From: Photobacterium aphoticum
GTDB lineage: Bacteria; Pseudomonadota; Gammaproteobacteria; Enterobacterales; Vibrionaceae
Assembly (NCBI RefSeq): GCF_001029435.1
Contig: NZ_LDOV01000043.1
Coordinates: forward strand, 1-63,342
Direction of reading: 5' to 3'
DNA length: 63,342 bases
Shown here: positions 1-7,619 of the stretch, one piece after another
How the letters are laid out: every line of letters begins with the position of its first letter
How positions within the stretch are numbered: the first letter of the stretch is position 1
Notes under the pieces: model-generated
Told to the model about the DNA's origin: nothing
Databases searched by the model: none
The model's input: only the letters and a program-made list of their open reading frames with translations
Position numbers and translations under genes: made by a program

Positions 1-65
1 CTTTTTTACGTTTAACGCTCCAGAAAGTGCTACGCACTTTTTCGCGGGCCGGAATGCCGGACCAT

Positions 66-86
66 CGATTCCAGTCCGCTCCGCCA
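66..86 (+). other. tRNA-Asp-like 3' end (partial or degenerate)
   Basis: The stretch ends in GTCCGCTCCGCCA, which matches the acceptor 3' strand, discriminator G and CCA of bacterial tRNA-Asp (5' partner would be GGAGCGG). The sequence upstream does not supply a tRNA-Asp body: no GGAGCGG, no normal T-arm and no GTC anticodon arm. It is either a remnant of a tRNA gene or an edge effect of a contig ending in an rRNA/tRNA operon. The tandem terminators that follow fit the end of a stable-RNA operon. Confidence 0.3.
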
Positions 87-96
87 CTTCTTCGAA

Positions 97-124
97 AGCC
101 CTGCTATTTTTAGCAGGGCTTTTT
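97..124 (+). terminator. Intrinsic terminator after the tRNA-like end
   Basis: A perfect 10-bp stem (AGCCCTGCTA / TAGCAGGGCT) with a 4-nt T loop is followed by a T run. It lies 10 bases after the CCA of the tRNA-like sequence. Confidence 0.85.
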
Positions 125-204
125 CGTATCTGAATCATTTGAATGTCCGTCCTTCGGCCGGATAGTCCCAGACTAGGCGTCCCCGCCGTTCCGTTACTTT
201 TTAA

Positions 205-229
205 AAAACCAGTCTTCGGACTGGGTTTT
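205..229 (+). terminator. Second tandem intrinsic terminator
   Basis: CCAGTC-TTCG-GACTGG forms a 6-bp stem closed by a stable TTCG tetraloop, with A residues before and a T run after. Two terminators within about 130 bp are typical of the end of a highly transcribed rRNA/tRNA operon. I see no gene between this terminator and position 414. Confidence 0.75.
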
Positions 230-414
230 GTCGTTTCAGGAACAATGGTTTTTCTTTTCTGGGTAATGAATCATGGAAAGTGGCTCGATAATAAGGCACA
301 ACCCCACCTCTTCATCAATAACCACTGCAAGGATCCTGTTCGTAAGGAGAGCTCTTGAGGGATAAAAAATGCTGATTAGCATCAACACGATGCTGTAGAC
401 CGTCAGATGTTGAA

Positions 415-447
415 CGAAAAAAAGCCCCATCCTTATGAACGGGGCTT
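415..447 (-). terminator. Terminator of the zinc operon
   Basis: Read on the minus strand, AAGCCCC and GGGGCTT pair around a 12-nt loop and a T7 run follows. It lies about 40 bp beyond the stop codon of the DUF3299 gene. Confidence 0.8.
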
Positions 448-489
448 GGGGAATATCATTGTTCAAATCGTTGAGGATGGCGTTATGGC

Positions 490-975
490 TTATTGATCGT
501 CGTAAGGCTCGATCTTCTGTCCTTCGAGTAAGTAGCCAACTTCTGCGAGTTCATGACTGATCTGCTGTGTCTTTAGTGTGCCTACCACGTAAATCACATC
601 CCATAACTGTTGTACGGGGGCGCCTTGAGGAAACTTTACGTAGACGATTTGATTGGGCGGCGGGGGGGGCACATGAATACAAGCCCCAAAGTAAGGCACT
701 AACAGGAACTCTGTTACATGTTTATCGTCCCCCTCTAATGGGATTACAAAGCCAGGGATTTTGACTTTACTGCCATTGAGCTCGGTGCGAACGGAACCCA
801 CGAGGCTCTGAGCGACTGCTGCCCCATCATGATTGGTGATGATCGGCATTTGGTTTTGATCAAACATTTCTTGTTCATCTTTCGGGACGAGGTCTATCCA
901 ATCTAAGGTGAGTGAATCCTCTGCGTGGATGAAGAACGATAGGCTAAATAAAAGCGAAAGAAACAAGTGTTTCAT
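490..975 (-). CDS. DUF3299 family periplasmic protein, last gene of the zinc operon
   Basis: A 161-residue secreted protein with a signal peptide (about residues 1-18, ending HAE) and a DUF3299 core. Its hallmark is the segment ACIHVPPPPPNQIVYV near residues 99-114, whose Cys-x-His could bind metal. DUF3299 proteins are commonly encoded beside FtsX-like ABC permeases and ZrgA proteins in Vibrio, where the cluster has been linked to zinc uptake. The start lies 3 bp after the permease stop codon, so it is translationally linked to that operon. The molecular role is unknown. A run of eight C in the coding strand encodes part of the conserved proline stretch. Confidence 0.85.
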   Translation of the reverse strand: MKHLFLSLLFSLSFFIHAEDSLTLDWIDLVPKDEQEMFDQNQMPIITNHDGAAVAQSLVGSVRTELNGSKVKIPGFVIPLEGDDKHVTEFLLVPYFGACIHVPPPPPNQIVYVKFPQGAPVQQLWDVIYVVGTLKTQQISHELAEVGYLLEGQKIEPYDDQ

Positions 976-978
976 GAA

Positions 979-2238
979 TTACATCCTCATTGTCATGCCG
1001 TCGGAGAGTGAGTAGCGATAGGCTCGAATAGCGGGGATTGCACCGACAAGCAATCCAGCGAGCTGAACAAACCCAATCAGACGCCATTCATAGACAGAAA
1101 GCGGCGTGATATTGATCAGAAGTCCAAAGTGATTCTGTATCAACGGTTGGCCTAACCAGAGTAACAGGTAAAGGAGGCCAATGCCTAACAGGCTGCCGAA
1201 AGCGACAAGTGCACAAGCCTCACAAATCAATAGCGAAAAGACATGGCGAGGCTTGGCCCCCATGGCCCGTAATATCGCCATCTCACGGCGACGTTCATTG
1301 AGGCTTGTGAGCAGACTGGTCAACATCCCCAGTAACCCTGCCACGACGACAAAACCTGAAACCACCAATAATGCTTGTTCAGCGACAGACATCATGCCCC
1401 ACAGCTCGTGTAGGGCTAAGCCTGGCATGATGGCGCTGAGTGGCTCTTTCTTATAAGTGTTAATGTAGCGCTGCAAGGCAAACGTCTGAATGCGTGACTT
1501 TAACCCCAGCATAAAGGCGGTGATTTGTTTGGGGGCCAATTGCTCGCTGTTGAGATTATTCGGATCGGCTGTTTTTCCTAATTTTGCTCCGCTTTCCCAC
1601 CCGATATGGATCGCTTCAATGGCCGCTAACGAGACATGAACACTGCGATCTACCGGCGTGCCCGTTGGCGCTAAGATGCCGACGACACGAAAAGGCAGAT
1701 TGTCATGGCGATTAAACGCCTGATCACTGAGTCCATGAGCAATGATGATTTCGTCATCGAGTTGATAACCTAAGCTTTTCGCGACATCAGCCCCTAAAAC
1801 GGTTTCAAATACACGATCGAAGGCTTCCCCTTGCTGGAATGTCAGCGGTTGTTTGTCACCGTAGCGATAATGCTCGAAATAGGCGTGGTTGGTACCAATC
1901 ACGCGAAAGCCTCGGTGTGAGTCGCCTAACGAAATTGGGATTGCCCATTTCACTGACGGGTGTTGGCTAATGGCTTGGTAACTGTCCCATCCGATATTGT
2001 TGGTGGCATTACCAATGCGAAAGACGGAATACAGCAATAGATTCACTTGGCCAGAACGAGAGCCGACGATGAGATCGGTACTTGATATTGTGTTGGCGAA
2101 ACTGGATTTGGCCTGTGTACGTACTTTTTCCACCCCCAGTAATAAAGTGACGGAGATGGCGACAGTGAGCAGCGTTAATAACGCGGTACTTTTACGGTTG
2201 AGCAGGCTTTGCCAAGCCAGACGGATGATGGCGGTCAT
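979..2238 (-). CDS. FtsX/MacB-type ABC transporter permease of the zinc operon
   Basis: A 419-residue inner-membrane protein. One N-terminal membrane segment (about 17-36) is followed by a large periplasmic MacB-PCD-like domain. Three membrane helices lie near residues 285-400, with the motif NERRREMAILRAMGA between the first two; this architecture defines type VII ABC permeases. Such permeases move or release ligands in the periplasm or outer envelope rather than importing small solutes. Its start overlaps the ATPase stop by 4 bp, so the two subunits are translationally coupled. Placement between a ZrgA homologue and a DUF3299 protein matches the Vibrio zrg cluster. The zinc role is inferred from context. 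Confidence 0.88.
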   Translation of the reverse strand: MTAIIRLAWQSLLNRKSTALLTLLTVAISVTLLLGVEKVRTQAKSSFANTISSTDLIVGSRSGQVNLLLYSVFRIGNATNNIGWDSYQAISQHPSVKWAIPISLGDSHRGFRVIGTNHAYFEHYRYGDKQPLTFQQGEAFDRVFETVLGADVAKSLGYQLDDEIIIAHGLSDQAFNRHDNLPFRVVGILAPTGTPVDRSVHVSLAAIEAIHIGWESGAKLGKTADPNNLNSEQLAPKQITAFMLGLKSRIQTFALQRYINTYKKEPLSAIMPGLALHELWGMMSVAEQALLVVSGFVVVAGLLGMLTSLLTSLNERRREMAILRAMGAKPRHVFSLLICEACALVAFGSLLGIGLLYLLLWLGQPLIQNHFGLLINITPLSVYEWRLIGFVQLAGLLVGAIPAIRAYRYSLSDGMTMRM

Positions 2239-2927
2239 GATACGTGCTCTGCTGTAAGGTTAAGGGTATTGAGGTGAATGGCACGATCAAACAAGGGTTC
2301 GAGCGTTTCATCATGGCTGACAAAAATGAGTGTAGTGTTGGCATGTTCACACTCGTCCATCAGTACCTGGATGAAGGCTTCTCGGTTAGCGTGATCTAAT
2401 GCTGAGGTTGGTTCATCCGCGATCAGTAAGTCTGGGTTACCGATAAGTGCACGCGCTGCTGCGACGCGTTGTTGTTGGCCGACACTTAACTGACTAACCG
2501 GCTGGGTTAAGCAGGCTTCTGGTAAATGTAACTGGCGCAGTAATCGTGTGGCTTCCTCGTGTAGTGAGGTGGTGATTTGTGCGCGGCGACGAGCGGAAAA
2601 ACGGCAGGGTAGCAAGACATTATCAATCACCGATAAGTAAGGCAGCAGATTGAACATCTGAAAAATATACCCAATATGATCAGCTCGGAATTGATCTCGC
2701 TGGGTATCACGCAGTTGGCTAAAGGGCTGGCCAAGTAAGGTGATACTCCCTGTTTCGGGTTGGTTAATGCCCGCCAGTAAGGCAAGTAAGCTGGATTTCC
2801 CGCTGCCGCTTGGGCCCTTAATAAACACTTTTTCTCCTCGTTCAATGGTCAACGAAGGAATATTCAATAACAGTGCTTTTTGTTTTGGCCAACGAAATCG
2901 TAATTGGTTGAGCGCAAGGATGGTCAT
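2235..2927 (-). CDS. LolD-like ABC transporter ATPase of the zinc operon
   Basis: A 230-residue cytoplasmic ATPase of the MacB/LolD class. It has Walker A GPSGSGKSS, the signature LSVGQQQR, Walker B LLIADEPTSALD and a switch His in FVSHDE. I place the start at 2927 (MTILALNQ) because GGGAG lies about 7 bases upstream; a longer GTG frame from 2957 would begin inside a hairpin and lacks good spacing. It powers the FtsX-like permease encoded next, with which it overlaps by 4 bp. The zinc function is inferred from ZrgA and the upstream Zur-like site. Confidence 0.9.
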   Translation of the reverse strand: MTILALNQLRFRWPKQKALLLNIPSLTIERGEKVFIKGPSGSGKSSLLALLAGINQPETGSITLLGQPFSQLRDTQRDQFRADHIGYIFQMFNLLPYLSVIDNVLLPCRFSARRRAQITTSLHEEATRLLRQLHLPEACLTQPVSQLSVGQQQRVAAARALIGNPDLLIADEPTSALDHANREAFIQVLMDECEHANTTLIFVSHDETLEPLFDRAIHLNTLNLTAEHVS

Positions 2928-2941
2928 GCATGATCTCCCAA

Positions 2942-2964
2942 AGGGAGAGTATGGCACTCTCCCT
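2942..2964 (-). other. Hairpin between zrgA and the ABC ATPase gene
   Basis: AGGGAGAG and CTCTCCCT form a perfect 8-bp stem with a 7-nt loop, followed on the minus strand by only TTT. It lies inside the operon, between the stop of zrgA and the ATPase start. It could protect the zrgA mRNA end or partly attenuate the downstream genes. Confidence 0.55.
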
Positions 2965-2977
2965 CATGGTATAAGCG

Positions 2978-3568
2978 TTAGAAGTGAAAATGGGTCGCGT
3001 CTACCGACAGCGCTTGAACTTGTGTGCCTTTATCAGTCAGGCTATTCACCGACAGGCGTTGTGTAGTAGGAAATACACTAAACCACTGTGTGGTTAACTC
3101 ATCTAAGGCGGCGATGTCCTGACAATCGTAGTGGTACTGCGCGCTGAATTCACTGTGGTTATCATGCATTTCATGGCTTACCACGGCATCCTCGAGTTTA
3201 CACTTTGCCGCATTGTCTAAACGAAACAATGCGTCCGGCTTTTGCAGTTGTGTTTTTGCGTGTGTAATCGCATCGCGCTGTTTAGCATTTTCAGGGGCGT
3301 GTTCAAAACCCACAATATCTGCACCCGGTGCGGTGATTTCTATTAAGAGCGCGTTGCCATCTTGGGCAATGTTGAGTGCCACTTCACCATGAACATGCGA
3401 ACCATGCTGCGTGAAGCCATCATCGTCATGACCATGATAACTTTCATGATCATGGTGTTTGTGGTGCTGATGCTCGTGGTCATGATGATCATGATCCGAA
3501 TCTGCCATGACTGGCAGGGCAAATAATGTGGCGATGAGTAGTGTGATCGGTGTAATCGCGTTTTTCAT
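2978..3568 (-). CDS. zrgA: ZrgA family zinc-uptake protein (DUF2796)
   Basis: A 196-residue periplasmic protein. The signal peptide spans about residues 1-22 (ending VMADS) and is followed by a His/Asp-rich zinc-binding tract over roughly residues 23-52 (HDHHDHEHQHHKHHDH). The DUF2796 domain then follows with the motif HGSHVHGEVALNIA. In Vibrio cholerae, ZrgA is part of a Zur-repressed accessory zinc-uptake system. I chose the ATG at 3568 because GGAAG lies 6 bases upstream and a signal peptide begins there; the longer frame from 3649 overlaps the preceding gene and has no such features. It probably binds zinc for the ABC proteins encoded downstream. Confidence 0.88.
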   Translation of the reverse strand: MKNAITPITLLIATLFALPVMADSDHDHHDHEHQHHKHHDHESYHGHDDDGFTQHGSHVHGEVALNIAQDGNALLIEITAPGADIVGFEHAPENAKQRDAITHAKTQLQKPDALFRLDNAAKCKLEDAVVSHEMHDNHSEFSAQYHYDCQDIAALDELTTQWFSVFPTTQRLSVNSLTDKGTQVQALSVDATHFHF

Positions 3569-3609
3569 AGGTGTCTTCCGTAATCGATAAAAAATAAGGG
3601 TTATATCAG

Positions 3610-3897
3610 TTATAGGTTGCAGGGCGGTGAACGGGCAACAGGAAGACAAGCACGACTTATCGGTGATAAAACAAAGACAAAAGGGGCGATGAACCTGTCG
3701 ATGTTCGATAAAAGGGGCAGGTGGAATGTGGGCGAGAGGAGAGGGTTAACCCAATGGCACAACGCACAATGATGCGGTGGGTGAGCCAGCGCGTCGTGTT
3801 GGTGCCATTGCTGCGCGGTGCCGATCCACATCATCAGACAGATCAGCCCTATACAGAGCCAGCGATATGATGAAATGGGCATGAAAGGGGCGCGCAC
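3610..3897 (-). CDS. Small membrane protein, first gene of the Zur-controlled operon
   Basis: A 95-residue protein with a hydrophobic segment near residues 10-26 and a central HHCALCHW motif that could bind metal. It loosely resembles small DUF2946-type membrane proteins, but I cannot assign a family firmly. The GTG at 3897 has AAAGGA 10 bases upstream; an internal ATG at 3882 is an alternative with no clear ribosome site. It starts only about 25 bp from a Zur-like palindrome and ends 41 bp before zrgA, so it is probably the first gene of the zinc operon. Confidence 0.6.
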   Translation of the reverse strand: MRAPFMPISSYRWLCIGLICLMMWIGTAQQWHQHDALAHPPHHCALCHWVNPLLSPTFHLPLLSNIDRFIAPFVFVLSPISRACLPVARSPPCNL

Positions 3898-3919
3898 GCG
3901 AGACCAGTCCTTTGGTTCA

Positions 3920-3950
3920 GTATGTAACGTTACAATATAACATCACATAC
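3920..3950. promoter_or_regulatory. Zur-like operator upstream of the zinc operon
   Basis: A 31-bp imperfect palindrome centred on 3935, with 12 of 15 symmetric pairs. The core CGTTACAATATAACA (3928-3942) resembles the gammaproteobacterial Zur box TGTTATAnTATAACA at 12 of 14 fixed positions, and the outer arms GTATGT/ACATAC share the same centre. It stands just upstream of the first gene of the zinc cluster, as expected for zinc-dependent repression. Confidence 0.75.
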
Positions 3951-4040
3951 TGATTCGGTCGATGCGCTTATCGATTTCGCCTTCTTCTCTTGCTCGGTTA
4001 TTTAGTGAGAGAGGAGTGCGTGTTTATGACAAGTGTCGGA

Positions 4041-4592
4041 TCATAAGTTCTCTTTGACGATTTGTAGCGCCTGCTGCATATCAGCTGGGCTGAGCTTGCC
4101 TTCTTGCACAAAACGTACAGTACCTGTTTTATCCAAGATAATGATCGCAGAGTTTTCTTTTGCTAAATCCCATGTCGATTGTGCAACGCCATTTGCATCT
4201 AATACCATCGATGACCACGAAAACTCACGTTTACTGTCTTCAGCGGACGATTTCACAAAACTGCCTGTGCCCCAAATCGCATCATCTTGGTTGATGATGG
4301 TGGTGGTTTGGTATTTATCTGCTGGGAATTGCGCTGCTGTAATCGCGGCCATTAATTCCGCATTCATCGCTTTTGCTGCACTGCGTCCGGCAATCGCCTG
4401 AATAACGCGTGTTTTGCCGGTCAGTTCAGTGCTGTCCCATGCTTGATAAGCAATGGTGTCGTTATTGAGTGTGATCTCCCCTTTATCGGCAATCGTAATG
4501 TGCGGAAGAGGTTCACCAATGGTGAGAGTATGCGCCAATGCAGTGCAAGGTAGGCATGCACTCAGCAGGGTAACGACAAGCTTCTTATTCAT
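4041..4592 (-). CDS. ytfJ: YtfJ family periplasmic protein
   Basis: A 183-residue secreted protein with a signal peptide (about 1-20, ending ALA). It has a thioredoxin-fold-like YtfJ domain with the motifs GEPLPHI, GRSAAKAMN and SSMVLDANG. No CxxC is present, so redox activity is not expected; the family's function is unknown. The ATG at 4592 is preceded by GGAAAACAG and starts the signal peptide; an upstream TTG (4607) is less likely. As in Escherichia coli, it lies divergently beside ytfK. Confidence 0.88.
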   Translation of the reverse strand: MNKKLVVTLLSACLPCTALAHTLTIGEPLPHITIADKGEITLNNDTIAYQAWDSTELTGKTRVIQAIAGRSAAKAMNAELMAAITAAQFPADKYQTTTIINQDDAIWGTGSFVKSSAEDSKREFSWSSMVLDANGVAQSTWDLAKENSAIIILDKTGTVRFVQEGKLSPADMQQALQIVKENL

Positions 4593-4892
4593 CTGTTTTC
4601 CAATCAATGAGTATTATTTTGTTTATCAATATTATCCCTGATCATCTGAGGCAGACTGGTTTTACCAGTGTGGCACTTTTGTGCTTGGCGGGCGGTAACT
4701 AGAGCTTGAACCTGGCCGTTTGGTTTGTCATCAACCGTCGACGAGTGATGCAAAATGGAACATTGGCGTGAAGCTTGCTTGATGAGAGTAGCAAAGCACA
4801 TCGTCATGCCGGGAAGGGGAAAAGTTACTGGCCCGTGCAACCTATCGGTGTTTTATCGGTCTATAACCTTGAAGGATAACGGGGAGGCAGCC

Positions 4893-5102
4893 ATGCTGAG
4901 AGTATTTAAACAGTATCGACCTAATCAAGTCGCGCGCCATGTGAAAAGTTACTTTCGCGGACGTGTGTTTATTACCGGTGTGGGGGCGTTTGAGTTTGAC
5001 TGTGGGCGGTTGTTGCCACCGAAAAGGCAAAGTAGGAAGGCGCTGAATGTGCTCTCGGAGGTTAACCGAGAAATTCAGCACCTTGCGCTGGAGTGGGGGT
5101 AA
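4893..5102 (+). CDS. ytfK: YtfK (DUF1107) small protein
   Basis: A 69-residue cytoplasmic protein containing FRGRVFITGVGAFEFDCG and a C-terminal LSEVNREIQ, matching the DUF1107/YtfK family in length and motifs. In Escherichia coli YtfK stimulates SpoT-dependent (p)ppGpp accumulation during phosphate and fatty-acid starvation. The start at 4893 is set by a strong GGGGAGG ribosome site at 4881; the frame extends further upstream but without family similarity. Its stop is separated by a single base from the converging msrA stop. The partner SpoT is not in this window. Confidence 0.9.
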   Translation: MLRVFKQYRPNQVARHVKSYFRGRVFITGVGAFEFDCGRLLPPKRQSRKALNVLSEVNREIQHLALEWG

Positions 5103-5103
5103 G

Positions 5104-5727
5104 TTATTCCGCTGGCGGCATGCAGATCCCCGTTCCTCCTAGACCGCAGTAGCCTTGGGGATTTTTGGCCAGGTATTGCTGATGGTACGTTTCGGCAAAG
5201 TAGAAGGTACTCGCTGCCGCAATCTCTGTCGTGATGGGGGCATCTAACACTGCTTGATAGCGAAGTTGGCTGTCTATTGCTGCGATTTGCTGGGCGGGTG
5301 TTTGGGTAAAAATGGCCGAGCGGTATTGTGTGCCGACATCGTTACCTTGGCGCATGCCCTGGGTAGGATCGTGATGTTCCCAGAACAGCGTCAGTAAGGC
5401 ATCAAAGCTGATCTGTTGAGGATCAAAAATAACTCTGACCACTTCGGTATGCCCGGTGAGTCCGGTACACACTTCTTTGTATGTCGGGTTTGGGGTTAAT
5501 CCACCACTGTATCCTACCGCCGTACTGTATACCCCCGGCTGTTTCCAGAACAAACGTTCTGCTCCCCAAAAACAGCCCATTCCTACCGTCAGTACCTCCA
5601 TGCCTTCCGGGATCGTATCCTCTAACACCGTGCCATTTACGGCATGAGGTTCACTGGGGATGATCGGGGTGGCACGGCCAATGAGAGCCTGTGAAGCATC
5701 CGGTAAGGTCGACTTGGTTGATGACAT
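5104..5727 (-). CDS. msrA: Peptide-methionine (S)-S-oxide reductase MsrA
   Basis: A 207-residue enzyme that reduces methionine-S-sulfoxide in free or protein-bound form, using thioredoxin. The catalytic motif GCFWGAERLF lies near residues 52-61, followed by VGYSGG, TGHTEVVRV and LTLFWEHHDPTQ. C-terminal cysteines in GYCGLGGTGIC can act as resolving residues. The length agrees with the enteric enzyme. AAGGA lies 7 bases before the ATG. It is divergent from tamA and convergent with ytfK, as in the conserved ytf block, but the enteric gene ytfL is absent between them. Confidence 0.96.
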   Translation of the reverse strand: MSSTKSTLPDASQALIGRATPIIPSEPHAVNGTVLEDTIPEGMEVLTVGMGCFWGAERLFWKQPGVYSTAVGYSGGLTPNPTYKEVCTGLTGHTEVVRVIFDPQQISFDALLTLFWEHHDPTQGMRQGNDVGTQYRSAIFTQTPAQQIAAIDSQLRYQAVLDAPITTEIAAASTFYFAETYHQQYLAKNPQGYCGLGGTGICMPPAE

Positions 5728-5897
5728 GATGATTTCCTTATAACTGCGTCATGTCTTTCCAAAGTAGAGGAAACCTGAAGGAGATTCAACTTCCTCGTTT
5801 TTTCCCGCAAAAGGTTGGCAGTTAGGGCGGCGCTTTGTCAGAATTAACCTTGCTGAAATAAATAATAATGATGCGCTATTGGTGAAGAACACAGTCC

Positions 5898-7619
5898 ATG
5901 AAGAAAGTCTTATTGCGGTACACCGTTGCCGCTATGGTGTTATCTGCCGCTGTTCCCGCAATGGCGAAAACCACACTGAACATTAAAGGATTAAAAGGCA
6001 GCCTAGAAGACAACGTAGAAGCGTATGTGTCTGCCATTCCTAAACAAGATTACAACACGTCTTTGCGTTTTCAAGAGCAACTGGAAAAAGAGATCCGCGA
6101 TGCCTTAAAAGCGCTGGGACGTTACAACCCGACCATTAATTTTCATGTCAAAGAAGACGGTAAGAATTACCGCTTAACAGCCGATGTGAATCCCGGCCCC
6201 AAAACGGTGATTGCGAGCAGTAATATCACCCTTGAGGGGATGGCCAAAGATGATCCTGATTTTATTGAACTGGTCCGTAATAGTGGCCTAGGGCTCGGTA
6301 AAACCTTAAACCACGGTAAATATGAAGCGCTGAAATCCGCCCTTAGCAGTTTGGCATTGCGTAAAGGTTACTTTGATGCCGAGATGGTAGAGAGCCGCAT
6401 GGAAGTGGCCCCGAGTCGTAATGAAGCCTTTATTATCATTACTTACGATTCTGGTCGCCGTTATAACTTTGGTAAGACAATCTTTGAGGGCAGCCAGATT
6501 GAACAGGATCGTCTGGAATCCTTAGTCCCGTACGAAGAAGGGGATCCGTATTTGGTCTCTTCTTTAGGGGAATTTAACCAGCGTTTGTCGAACGTCGGCT
6601 GGTTCTCTTCAATCTTCGTGGGCGGCGACTCCACCAAGTTAGAAGATGGCAGTATTCCTATCGATGTGGTAGTGACGCCACAGGTCAAAAATCAGGTGGA
6701 AATGGGTATCGGTTATTCGACCGATGTGGGCACGCGTTTGAAATTGAATTGGCGCAAACCTTGGCTTAACAGCAAGGGGCACAGCCTGAGTATCAAAACC
6801 GAACTCTCGCAGGTACAGCCGAAAATTGAGGCGGCCTACAAAATTCCACTGGATGATGTGTTGAATGATTATTATCAGATCATCGGTGGGATCCGCTATG
6901 TCGATAACCATGACACCATCAGTACCGAATACAATGTAGGGGTGGAACGTCACTGGCGTTTGGAGTCCGGCTGGAAACGGATTGCCTCGGTACGTTGGCT
7001 GTATGAAAACTACAAGCAGGGCAGTTCTGAGTCCGGCATTTTGTCCATGATCATTCCCGGTATCAGTTATGACCGCACCCGTTTACGTGGCGGGGCAATG
7101 CCGACCTGGGGGGATAAACAGCTGATCTCTGTTGAATACTCCGATCCTGCTTTGGGGTCTGATACCCGTTTAACCCGCTTGCGTGGCCGCTCGGCGTGGA
7201 TCCGCAGTTTGGGTGAAAACCATCGAGGCTTGGCGCGGGTCGATGCCGGTGCGGTGTTTGCCGATAATCTGGAAGACATTCCGCCCTCCATGCGTTTCTT
7301 TGTCGGTGGGGATAACAGCCTTCGCGGGTACAGTTATCAGTCCGTCGCCCCGCGTGACAGCGGCGGTAAATTACTCGGCGGTAAATACATGGTGACCTCA
7401 ACAGTGGAATACCAATACCGAGTGTACGGTGACTGGTGGGGCGCGGTGTTCTATGACTATGGTGCAGCCTGGAACGATACGCCAGATTGGTTAGCCGGTG
7501 CCGGTGTGGGTGTGCGCTGGGCATCACCGGTGGGACCGATCCGTCTGGACTTCGCATGGGGCCTAGACAAAGAAAAAGATAAGTTCCAAATTCACTTCAT
7601 TTTAGGGCCAGAGATATGA
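5898..7619 (+). CDS. tamA: TamA, outer-membrane Omp85 subunit of the TAM complex
   Basis: A 573-residue outer-membrane protein. A signal peptide (about 1-23, ending AMAK) precedes three POTRA-like periplasmic domains to about residue 260. A 16-strand Omp85 barrel follows with the conserved VRWASPVGPIRLDFAWG segment at the end. With TamB it forms a translocation and assembly module that bridges the envelope, implicated in outer-membrane protein insertion and phospholipid transport. Length is close to the E. coli protein (577). The stop overlaps the tamB start by 4 bp (ATGA), so the two are coupled. The ribosome site is weak (GAAGAAC). Confidence 0.96.
   Translation: MKKVLLRYTVAAMVLSAAVPAMAKTTLNIKGLKGSLEDNVEAYVSAIPKQDYNTSLRFQEQLEKEIRDALKALGRYNPTINFHVKEDGKNYRLTADVNPGPKTVIASSNITLEGMAKDDPDFIELVRNSGLGLGKTLNHGKYEALKSALSSLALRKGYFDAEMVESRMEVAPSRNEAFIIITYDSGRRYNFGKTIFEGSQIEQDRLESLVPYEEGDPYLVSSLGEFNQRLSNVGWFSSIFVGGDSTKLEDGSIPIDVVVTPQVKNQVEMGIGYSTDVGTRLKLNWRKPWLNSKGHSLSIKTELSQVQPKIEAAYKIPLDDVLNDYYQIIGGIRYVDNHDTISTEYNVGVERHWRLESGWKRIASVRWLYENYKQGSSESGILSMIIPGISYDRTRLRGGAMPTWGDKQLISVEYSDPALGSDTRLTRLRGRSAWIRSLGENHRGLARVDAGAVFADNLEDIPPSMRFFVGGDNSLRGYSYQSVAPRDSGGKLLGGKYMVTSTVEYQYRVYGDWWGAVFYDYGAAWNDTPDWLAGAGVGVRWASPVGPIRLDFAWGLDKEKDKFQIHFILGPEI

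Noticed and set aside
143..466. Overlapping open frames on both strands (143-358 plus, 236-466 minus)
   Set aside because: They overlap terminators, have no ribosome sites and no recognisable protein features.
662..669. Run of eight G (C in coding strand) in the DUF3299 gene as a phase-variation tract
   Set aside because: It encodes part of the conserved proline stretch of the family and the frame is intact; nothing suggests on/off switching.
4755..4892. Longer N-terminus for ytfK from an upstream ATG
   Set aside because: The added residues have no family similarity and the strong ribosome site supports the start at 4893.
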